Source: Selaginella moellendorffii
Lineage: Eukaryota; Streptophyta; Lycopodiopsida; Selaginellales; Selaginellaceae
Reading direction: 5' to 3'
Length of the DNA stretch: 64,000 nucleotides
Assembly (NCBI RefSeq): GCF_000143415.4
Contig: NW_003314286.1
Span: 1,241,129-1,305,128, forward strand
A model generated the notes under the pieces. That model had not been told where the DNA came from and did no database searches. It worked only from the letters and a program-made list of their open reading frames with translations. Positions 54,955 to 64,000 of this stretch are shown here, piece by piece. The position numbers and the translations under genes are program-made. The stretch's first letter is position 1; the number at the start of each line of letters is the position of its first letter.

Positions 54955-57900
54955 AATTTTGTTTCATCGAGAGACTGGCGCGTTCGTTCCATTCCAGAAA
55001 ACGCTATTTAGCGCCGAGAGCACGCAAAAGGTAGAGAGCTTCAGCCATGACAAGCTCAATCAAAAAGTCCTCTCGGCATTTGTTCTTCTCTTCCCGCCTC
55101 ACCAAGTTCTGGAGTACCTCATCCGGTGCTACAAGTCTGTGTTACTTTGGCTTTTCTAACTTCGATTTCATACCTATTTCTTACTGTGCCAGGATCTATG
55201 TCTACAACGTCGAAGACGTCATGATATCCATACTTCCATTCCACGAAACCAGTGTTTCTGTTCGAATTGTTCAGCTCCTCAAGCTCGAGTATGCTAATGC
55301 TTTTTACAATTCCTGGATCTCTTTTTTCCGAGGTGGGAGTTTCTTAAGGGAGTGAAGAAATCCGGTGCCGCCCCACCCCATGAAGATGCACCCATGACAA
55401 TGCTTTCTTGGAAGCTGTCTATGATCTATGACATGGTGAGTTTACGGACCTTCAGATCATGATGGTCTCTTACATTTTTTATTCTGTACAGGGCTTAAAC
55501 CTCTGGTTTACTCGCATGTAACCTTTAGCTGCATGAGACTGATGGAGACATTGTCAAAGATCCCTTCCGTAGTCTTGAATAAAGTCATGCCATTTATTCT
55601 TCATGCTTTTGAGAATGGCGTGAGTGATGAATATCAGGTAAGTGTAGTTACTATTCCTCATGTGCTAATGACAGACTCTCAGGTTGGGGGACTAATGATA
55701 ATCGGCCTGCTGACTGGCAAGGCAGCTCTTACCACGAATGTGCTCATCGCTAATCGAGTCAGTGAAGCGTCTAGAGGAGATGCGCAACTGTCTCGCCTCT
55801 CTCTGATGACTATTATTCAGGTTTACAGATGCGAATCCTAGCAACTTGCACAGTTCCAAGAACTTTGTGGAGGTTTTTGTCATCTTTTCTTCGTACTAGT
55901 TTTGACAAAAGCAAGCTCAGGGAACTAAGAACATGTGATAAGTTTCTGATTATTTATACTCCAGGGTTGAATCCCTTGTGACGCCAGTTACCGGTTTCTT
56001 TGATCTACAGGGACTTTCTTTGAAGTGCTTCGTGCCGTGCCTTATACCCCTAGTAAGGCAACTGCAGCCGAGAATTAGCTGGTGCAAATGCCCATTTAGC
56101 AGCATCTACACCATCTCGAGGAAAACTGAAACATATAGAGACAGATATAATCGATTATCTGCTGGAGGTAATCGTTGAGCTATACAGTATACTTTTTCTG
56201 ATGCCATTGATGCCTTTGATTTGCAGATAAACGTAGAGCATATTTCCGTATTGCATTCGGGGAAGGAACAGATGCGGACGCTTCTTGAAGCTCTTAGTGT
56301 AATGTTTTATTCATGTGTTATTTGTTCTAGGCCTTCAGATTACAGGACGTGATCCAGCCGTTGTGTTGCCTGTCGGCTTTGAATCTACTATCTTCCGACC
56401 TTTACAATGGACTTGAATCTAGCTTTCAGGTTGGTGGTTTAAATTTCAGCATAATTTGTCCCTGATTTCCGTTTATCTGATTGCAAGAAAACGAACAATT
56501 CAAATGTTCATCTGCCCAGGATGCCCTTCATGTATATAGTTGGTCTATTTTATCGATAACTTATTGTTATTAACAGATTGACCTTGCCATTGTTTCAAAA
56601 TACCTCGGTTTTCTCTATTCCCAAGATGCAAGCAAATAGAAAATACGAAACATTGACCTGATTTATGAACCTATAAACTAACTACGACACCAAACAGTAG
56701 ATTATGGGATAGACTTTGTTACTCACCTCCCAACCCCATGCTGATTCTCCCTCTGAGTGAAGAATTAAAGGTCAGCATAGCGTTACTTGAGTTCTTATTG
56801 CGGATGACAAAGATAGATGCCTGGTAAGCTGTTGTTTGAATCACTGTATTATCCTCAGCTACAGTTATTTGCAGCAGAGGACTGCTGAAACCACTATTTG
56901 AGCTTTTGCGTGCTCATCTCAACGGACAGTGGCCTAAGTGCGAAACAAAGTTTCTCAAGGAGATGTGCAGCATACGGGGCAACTGTTGTTGACTGTAACA
57001 GAAGTACGTATAATGCATGTTGCTCGCGATGATTTATTGATCTACTTGGCATTGAATTCAGGATCTGAGTCACTTCCACAGCACACGGTGGTACAGCAAA
57101 TGCTTGATTCTTGGGGCTGAAATAAATGAATGATCCACCCACGATCGCTGCTGGAGGTTTGTGCTTTTGCTTCAAGAGTGCAAGGTTTTAATGGTTTTCT
57201 TTTCAGGTATTTATCGAGGCTTTGCCCGGTGTTCCACCACACCGTCAGACGATTTGGTGAATGTGTCTGAGGTTGGTCGTATCTAAATTTATGTTTCTGA
57301 TTGTTTTTTCATCGACCAGGGTTACAGACCTTTTTGCTTAGAAAATATGAAAAAGAAGCTGAGACGGGGCCTTTAAGCTTTGCCGAAAGGCTCCGCGAGT
57401 ATGAGTTACGACCCCAAGACAAGAATTTCGGCCTTTGTAAAGCTGTAGCTGAATTCAAACTTAGAGGCCTATGAACAGACGATAGAAGCTTTGGTCCACT
57501 TTGCAACTTTCAACTCGGTTTATTGCCCCTCAAATCCAAAGGCTGGAAGTACATCTCCTAGACTATGATATTGTTGTACAAGTAAACTATAAATTATGTT
57601 TATCGTCGTACTAATGCTTTGCAAAATATCGAGGGACTTATTAACTTTGTCAGTGAACTAGATGAGTAGCATCCAAACATGGCTCTCATTTCAGATAATG
57701 CTTTCATTTTTTTGTCAGAAAGCACCTGCGCACATGCTCCATTAGCATGCAACAAGCATCCTGCTGCAAAATGTTAACAATGCCATCTGTGGGGCCAGTT
57801 TGTTTTTTTTTTTTGTTTCTCCAGTCTAAAGGTTCATCCTTCCAGGTGTTCCAAAGTTATGTCTCACGCGATCCGGCACCTAAGAAAAGGAGAGCTGCTA

Positions 57901-58690
57901 CTGGCGATCCGGAGGCACATATGAAAATAGTCACGCAGATTTCGAAATTGCTCAAGAAACGAGACATGTCTTTCCGAACAACACAAGCGGCTATCTCATC
58001 GTTAGACGTCACAATTGGCTACCAGCCGTGTTGACAAAACTCGAAGAACACAGAGCTGTCGTGGTGGCATCCGTGCACTGTACAGCTTCAATTCTATCGA
58101 GAGCTGGTGCGGAAGGGTTGCTAAGTCTTCCGGCAGTTGTGCCTGGCCTGTTAAAGATCACGCGCTTGTAAACTTTGGCGATATCACGATGTAAGGAAAT
58201 GCTACAACCTACACTTTATTATACCTTTGTCTAGGGCCGCTTCCAAGGCCAAAGCAGTGCTGGAAGCCTTTCAACAAGGTTTGCTTCAGTGAGGACTTTT
58301 GTTTCTTTACCTATGCGTGTGTTTAAAGGCATTTGGTTGTCCCTCGGGCCCGGCTGCTTTTGGATCCTTGATAAATTCCCACAAGATAGCAGTTGACGAA
58401 AGCGAGACGTCTGTTGCTTTTATTTTCCAGATGCTAGCTGTGTTACGGAGTATCACACCAAAGTCTTTGACCTGTGCAAGAAAGCTCTCGGGGTAGTTGA
58501 AGAAAGCCGCCATCACCAGTAGCCGAGTAGAGAGAAGGTAAGCTCTACTTTGTACTTCCATGGCTTATAGTCTGATGAATACGTCCTCCAGATCCGACCA
58601 TACTGGCGAAGAGCAGCAAGACTACAAAAACGAAGAAAAGAAACGGTGATCAGCCCCACTTTGGCCCTTGCAAAGTGCCAGTTCTAGGTT
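54955..58690 (+). pseudogene. UTP10: decayed tandem duplicate of UTP10
   Basis: Successive blocks match UTP10 exons and introns in the same order: 54979-55160 to 45085-45300, 55190-55480 to 45335-45650, 55500-55830 to 45670-46035, 56126-56302 to 48861-49036, 57200-57600 to 50215-50640, and 57840-58560 to 50930-52010. Introns are kept, so it is a DNA duplication and not retrocopied. The first exon is missing. Exons between about 46,040 and 48,480 are lost. A 13-bp deletion near 55385 breaks the frame. About 110 bp of unrelated sequence sits at 56650-56760. No protein can be made. Confidence 0.9.
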
Positions 58691-58704
58691 TTTCAAAAAG
58701 TTCC

Positions 58705-58836
58705 AGCTTTTAATTATATGATTTGTTACAACTAAAAACACAAATTAAACCTATCTTGAGGTTTTTGTTTAAGCTGGACAAAGGGCATAGTCTAAGCATT
58801 TTAATTATATGGTCTGTTACAACTAAAAACACAAAT
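58705..58836. repeat. short direct repeat (about 38 bp, two copies)
   Basis: The segment beginning TTTTAATTATATG and continuing TGTTACAACTAAAAACACAAAT occurs at about 58708-58744 and again at about 58799-58836, with two mismatches. The copies lie between the UTP10 pseudogene and the tRNA gene. The origin is unclear; it may be a small tandem duplication. Confidence 0.6.
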
Positions 58837-58853
58837 ACGAATATTTCAGACTT

Positions 58854-58858
58854 AAAAA
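58854..58858 (-). terminator. Pol III T-run terminator of tRNA-Ser
   Basis: Five T residues on the minus strand, three bases after the tRNA 3' end. Confidence 0.7.
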
Positions 58859-58861
58859 TGT

Positions 58862-58943
58862 CGTGGACGGCAGGATTCGAACCTGCGCGGGCAGAGCCCA
58901 CATGATTTCTAGTCATGCCCGATAACCACTCCGGCACGTCCAC
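58862..58943 (-). tRNA. tRNA-Ser (anticodon AGA)
   Basis: 82 nt on the minus strand. The acceptor stem GTGGACG (58943-58937) pairs with CGTCCAC, leaving discriminator G at 58862. The anticodon stem CATGA/TCATG encloses the loop CTAGAAA, with anticodon AGA at 58910-58908. A long variable arm makes it type II, as expected for serine. A-box (TGGTTATCGGG) and B-box (GGTTCGAATCC) are intact. A run of five T follows on the minus strand (58858-58854), giving a Pol III terminator. It lies 81 bp from the BSH start codon, in the opposite orientation. Confidence 0.95.
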
Positions 58944-59024
58944 TCTTGCTTTACTTTAACCAAACGTGACGAATTTGGGTTCTCCCCGGAGGATATAAAG
59001 CCCTAAAACCGAGTAGCAGCGACG

Positions 59025-60396
59025 ATGAGGACACCGGCAGCGCCGCGGCCAGTCTATGGCGGCTTTAGAATGTAAGTCCCGCAAGAGAAAAAAGGAAGAG
59101 ATTTATCTTGGTACCTTTGATGGCGTGACAGGCCCACGGCAGAGAATCTCATTCCCATGAGGCTCGACATCGAGCTCGACTCCCACCGCTTCAAAGATTC
59201 CTTCTCCTGGAACGCTCACGGTGAGTAAAGTCTTTGTGCCTGGAATGGAAGCTCACGTTTTCTTCTCACTACCTACTTTACTTGCTTGTCTAGAGAGGGA
59301 CTCGGAGATCATGCCTTTCGCTCGGCGCCTAGTGGCCGAAATGAACCTCCCGCCTGTTTTCACTCAGCACATTGTCCAATCCATGCAAGTATGTTCGAGA
59401 AAGCTGGAAACTGGCAACTCTTACGCTGTGTTTTTCGGCCCTTGTGTTGATGTTTCCAGGCGCAGCTGAACGAATTCCGCTCCCTGGAAGCACAGCAGCT
59501 TAGCACTGAAGAGAAAGTCCTAATGCTGAAGGTAAGTCACCTCTTTTGTCAGTGATAGAGAACCTCCTCTCGTTTACTTCTCCTTTTTCTCGCGCAGCTG
59601 GACCTGAGAATCAACAACATCGTTATACGTGATCAGTTCTTATGGGTAAAACTTACGAGAGAATTTTTTGTTGGTCTCAAAACTGACGCCCCTGTTCAGG
59701 ATGTTGGTGACTTCGAGAGCGATCCAGAGGGTTTTGCGAGAGGCTTGTGCAAGGACCTTGAAATCGAGGATCCTGAAGTCGCGGTATGTTTTAACTTCAG
59801 CCATAATCGTTTTGACTTTTTGGCAATTTAGCCGGGGATCGCGTTTGCAATTCGAGAGCAACTGTACGAAGTAAGCACCCCTTTCACCTCTTGATCATAA
59901 AATCTTTATTTCCTCCTGCAGATAGCCAAACAGAATGTAACATCAGCCCGAGAAACGAGGATAACAAAGAAAGCTCGTCGAGAGAGGGGGATAGAATTCA
60001 ACCATGCAACGTAGCCATCTTCTATACCAATAAGTTGAGGGTGATACTGATTGACAATCTTTTTCTTTCTCTCTGGCAGCACCTCCGGAACAACTGCACT
60101 CAACTTAATGCGACGGCCCAATAATAAGATCAGCATAATCAGGTGAGTTCAAGAACCTTCGATTTGTTTGAAACGCGAGCGAGCTTCTCCTTGCAGGAAG
60201 AAAACGGAGTGGGAACTGTTCGAGCCTTTCGTTGAAGTTCTCACGGAGGAGGAGTCGAATACACTGGATGCAAAAGAAAATGCACGGTAAGCAAAATTCC
60301 ATACCGTACCGTGACTTGGCCCTTGATAAATGCAGCCTGAAGAAGCTTATGGAAGAGAAAGAAGACAGTTTTGCGTCTCGCTACGTCCGTTCGTAG
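59025..60396 (+). CDS. BSH: SNF5/INI1-type SWI/SNF subunit (BUSHY homologue)
   Basis: Eleven exons: 59025-59071, 59132-59220, 59294-59388, 59460-59531, 59598-59645, 59700-59783, 59832-59870, 59922-60010, 60080-60142, 60197-60286 and 60336-60396. They sum to 777 bp (258 residues) with every phase consistent. PTAENLIPMRLDIELD, the repeat-1 segment LDLRINNIVIRDQFLWDVGDFESDPEGFARGLCKDL and IAFAIREQLYEIA, and the C-terminal EWELFEPFVEVLTEEE match plant BSH/SNF5 along its length. It is a core subunit of nuclear chromatin-remodelling complexes. GATATAAAG lies 30 bp before the ATG, which would place the transcription start close to it, so the leader may be very short. Confidence 0.95.
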
Positions 60397-61440
60397 CATC
60401 ACCTATAAGTGGAAGTGAAGTCATTGCACTTCAGCTGTATGTAGTAAGGTGTCAATTACCTGGCTGATTTTCGGTCGTGGCTGGTTAATATCTTCGGTTT
60501 CGAGGCAATGTGTTTGTGAGAGAGAGACTGATTCGTGTCTGTCTTGTGCTTCGCGCTGTAACAGATGCACCACCACCAAGCTGTCATATCTCATGTTGTA
60601 TCTCTCTCTCGCTCGCAACTTGGTAGCATTGATGGAAAAAGTTTCGGAAGAAAAAAAGAGAGATGCCGATTCTGTACTGACAAGTCGTTGGTCTCCTCTC
60701 TGTTCAAACGTTTGTTTCGTCTGGAATCATACGGGTCCCAAGATCTAAAAACTCCACGGTGTGTGATCTGCAGAAGTTTCCACCAACAAAATCAGCTCTC
60801 GTCTTACTTTTCGTGCTGCTCGCTGACTCGAAAAGTGGTCATGAAATGGAAGATAGAAATCATCGTCACCTCTCCTCCATGTCCGGTCGACGTAGCATCT
60901 GGAAGCCACTTTAGAAATCATGTTCATAAGAAGATGGGGTTCCAAGCGCTGAGGCTGCCAACCTGAGCCCATTATTATCACAATTCGTACTCATTAAATG
61001 CAAAGGAGATGCCACGAAAGCGTACCTCAAAGCAGTGTGCGTGCTGGAAGGAAGAAGAAAACCAAAAGAAAGAAGGCCAATAATTTTTGTCACAGCAACA
61101 GTCCACTGTGCCAGCAGCAGCAGCGGCAGCCCAGTGAGTGGGGCAAGAACTGTTTCCAAAACAGAAGGCTTTGGAGTTGGAAGAGAGCCGCTCCTGCCTG
61201 CCATCATCTCCATGCTCGTCCTTGGCCTTTTACGATGCACTTATCACGTGGCTGGCCGTGGCTAGGCCCTCCGCCAAAGCAGCAAGCGAACAACCAAAAA
61301 GCATCTTGCTTTGGTGGGTGGCCACACTTTCGTGAGCTCTAGAAACTTTAAGAGATGCTTTCTGGGAATCAGAGTCGGTCCTTCGACACCTGAGCTCCAA
61401 TCTAAACTGTTTTACTCCCTCCTAAACACAGCACACACAC
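60397..61440. other. BSH 3' flank, no supported gene
   Basis: ORFs up to 133 codons occur on both strands (60565-60966 plus, 60911-61240 minus) without a recognised motif or splice pattern. They are probably chance frames. Confidence 0.4.
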
Positions 61441-61449
61441 TTAGGAGTC

Positions 61450-62920
61450 CACCACAGCCTTTGAAAACCAACAAGAGGAACTTAACTTTTGTCGTCCACT
61501 TGCTCTTCGCTTGACAGAACTCGAATTTGTCTCGCTGAACATCAAAAGCTGAAAAGCGACATGACAAAGCTTACCTGTGCAGCGTCCGGCCTCGCAGATC
61601 TGGTACTAGCTTCTCCAGACCTTACATTGACACCAGTTCGTCCAAATCGCGCTACTGGGGTAGTGGTGTCTAGGTAGTCAATTTGCACTGATATTCTCTG
61701 CTCCAAATCCTCCACTGTTCCACAAAAGGTAAGCACGTCATTTCAAGTCTAACACGCGAAAATGTTGGCCAACGTCCTGTACTTGCCAAACTTTTACCTT
61801 TTAGAACCTCTTCATGCTGTATTTCAGTGATACATACAACTCCTCCAGCCCGTCTGTCAGATGAACTAGTTAAAAGAAGAAAAGTGTACAAATCCCGCCG
61901 GCGGAAAACGTCAAAGCACATTGAATCAACACGCCAACAAATCTAACCTTTTGAAAGCACTGTTTGAGCTCCAATATGCGCTTTTGTCTTCTGGCCTGAG
62001 GAAAGGAACACGTCTATTAAAAAAGGAAGCCCGAGAATGTAGAGCTTACGCAGGAACAAGACGTGGCGATGTTGAGGCCGAATTCCATCAGCATGTCTGA
62101 GACCTTGATTGAGAGTCATGGCGTTGTTGCCTTGCGATCAATTAAAACTGCCAGTGCGCCACAGATGAAGTGTCGCGAGGCTGCAGTGATACAATAGGAG
62201 CTTGTCTCCATTTTAACTTGTCTGGTATATATATCAACCGCGCCTTGAGAGCTCTCTGGACGATCCACATCTTTTCTTGGTTCTATTTGCTGAAGTTGGA
62301 TGATTTTAACTTGTAGAACCCTGGCAGCAGCAAATAACGCCGATGTGAAAGCGGTACAGTAACCCAAGAGAAAGCATACAACAGTTTACCTGGATTTTGC
62401 GCCAAGCTTAAAGTTCACTTTGCTGCATTAAAAAGCGCGCTACTCCTCTTGCCCAACACTTGACTGGCATAGCCGGACCCGGCCTGGCGTCCACTGGATA
62501 ACAGCAAAGTTCTTATCAGTTTTTATAGCTAGGCAGTCCGGATTCTAAAGCGAAAAAAAATGCCAGTACCTGGAGAAACGCTCCAAGCCACGATTCCAGC
62601 TCGTTGCTTTGAGCGCCAATCTTTGTCTCTGCACTACAACAGTCCCCCAGTGCAGTCCGGTCCATGCCTGGGAATTTCCAAATGCATGAATGCGAAGAAA
62701 ACACGCGAATCGCTACAAGGAACTTGAATGGAGATGGAGCCATGGATCAGACACCTAGAAATTTCTGCCGATTGCTGCAAGGACACCGAAATAGGCGCCA
62801 AGAATCCAAGATCATGCCAGGAACAGGACTGATCCGACTATCGCGTACCTGGATCGTGGATTTGACGTCGCTCCGGCGCACCGCCCCGGCATTCTCAGCT
62901 CTAGGGTAAAATGGGAGGGA
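61450..62920 (-). CDS. unrecognised multi-exon gene candidate, coiled-coil-like
   Basis: A series of minus-strand segments with good GT-AG borders suggests a gene, but I could not join them all in one frame. Likely exons: about 62650-62575 (SAETKIGAQSNELESWLGAFLQ), near 62340-62230 (LQVKIIQLQQIEPRKDV), near 62110-62050 (VSDMLMEFGLNIATSCSC), near 61997-61950 (ARRQKRILELKQCFQK), near 61866-61806, near 61727-61590 (VEDLEQRISVQIDYLD, with an ending RPDAAQ), and a last exon to about 61449. The helical, Leu/Glu-rich character points to a small coiled-coil protein. I recognise no family, so boundaries and even coding status are uncertain. Confidence 0.3.
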
Positions 62921-64000
62921 AGACCCCAGGATATTCTCTTCACGTGGGAGGGAATCCCCTCGTTACTGACAAGATGCAAACTAACGCCTCTATCTAGGGC
63001 AGGGCTCAACCGGGGAACGTTAACTGGATCGGGCCTCTAGTGGGGAAGTCTCCAGTTACTTTAATGCCGCACTTTTACACTTGCTCCCTAACTTAATGGT
63101 CTCCAGAGTGAACTACATATCGCTTTCTCCATTCTAGCCTCTAGCTAGGCAGCCAGCCGAGCGAATCACCGCGGGCCACGTGTTGGAATCGCTGTTGGTG
63201 AGATCCTTTGCCACGTGCCATCTGGGATCTCTGTGTTGTGGAGTGGCAAGAGTTTAAAGTGTAGCTATGAGATCATCATGGGAGAAAACCCAGAGGAACA
63301 CAGAGAGAACAGAAAGAGAAGGAAAGCTGGATGAGATAAGAAAGGGAAATGTGTTGTAAGAAATTTAATACTTTTTTTAAGTGGAATGGAAGAGAGCAAG
63401 CACAGTCCAATTCTGGTTGGTTGCAAGCTCCATGTTGTTCCTGAAGCTCTTCCTTTGCAGTCCTGTGTCCAAAGTGGCCAGAGATCTGGAAAACCATTTT
63501 TGTTGCCTAGTTGACAGAGAAATGGAACAACAACACCAAACTCCGGATTATACCTTTGGAATCACCGTAGTGATTGATTCACAGGAGAGGAATCAATCAC
63601 TGTAGAGACAGGTGAAAGTTCTCACTAGGCAGGGATCCCCCTCAATCCAAATCTGAGTCCTTGGCCAGTCAAATATTACATCCCAGCAGTAAATTATGTG
63701 GTTCCTGGACTGCATAAAGTGGTATGTATCTATCATCCAAACATATAATATAAAAATAAACACTTTAAAAAGTTTTCTTTCTTCATTGCAGTCACATTAC
63801 AAGAGGAAAGCTAGAAAGATCTTGTTGTCAATGACGATGTGTTTTCTGCCTCTTCCCCCTGGCATGATCTTCTGAAAGCCTCAAGAAGAAAATAACGATG
63901 GCAATGCATGAAACCTCAAATCTAAAGCCTGGAACCTGAAGTTGATTGGATTCAAACACCTAGAGCCAAATCCATCCTTTACATTCCTATTCAATACGAG
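62921..64000. other. terminal kilobase, no gene seen
   Basis: No supported coding sequence; short frames only. A perfect 12-bp inverted repeat with a 9-nt loop lies at 63569-63601. The remainder is unremarkable, AT-rich toward 63,700-63,790. Confidence 0.4.

Overview
The window looks like nuclear DNA of a lycophyte, most likely Selaginella moellendorffii. The reasons are very short introns (about 45-65 bp), tightly packed genes, several PPR genes built from 31-residue motif arrays, and plant-only families (fibrillin, MED15 with a plant-type KIX domain, the BSH form of SNF5). This is inference from gene content, because no organellar or taxonomic marker is present.

Region 1-22,400 is a retrotransposon graveyard. 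Three solo LTRs of one family (1791-3467 minus, 10788-12538 plus, 13526-15260 plus) have TG...CA ends and perfect 5-bp target-site duplications (CTCAC, GTTAA, TAAAC). A related but distinct LTR family occurs at 324-1450, 5575-5731 and 7868-9343. A decayed Ty3/gypsy pol (protease, RT, RNase H; minus strand) lies at about 3608-5575. A 777-bp hAT-type DNA transposon remnant with an 8-bp duplication sits at 6630-7406. Each LTR carries a stop-free GAGTCC/GAGATG-type minisatellite that creates long spurious ORFs in many frames. Between 15,261 and 20,690 there is only degenerate sequence.

Region 22,400-33,100 holds a BTB/POZ gene (plus), then on the minus strand MED15, a spermidine-synthase-like methyltransferase, a plastid PNPOx-like/HugZ-like FMN-fold protein, and a Raf-like kinase whose DFG motif reads DFD. 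Several of these genes had to be assembled from exons that no single ORF covers.

Region 33,200-44,820 is a PPR island: four intronless PPR genes in one 11.6-kb stretch, interleaved with an F-box gene, a secreted cysteine-rich barrel protein and a seven-exon fibrillin (FBN6) gene. All four PPR proteins stop just after the E1 motif and lack E2/DYW. Spacing is extreme: the divergent start codons of PPR1 and PPR2 are 14 bp apart, and PPR4 stops 25 bp before the next start codon.

Region 44,846-52,782 is a complete many-exon UTP10/HEATR1 gene (SSU processome), with two telo-boxes directly before its ATG. A decayed, intron-containing duplicate of it lies at about 54,955-58,690. Next come a tRNA-Ser(AGA) gene (minus, 58862-58943) and an 11-exon SNF5/BSH gene (59025-60396). 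The last 3.6 kb contains only a low-confidence minus-strand exon series and otherwise nothing I can support.
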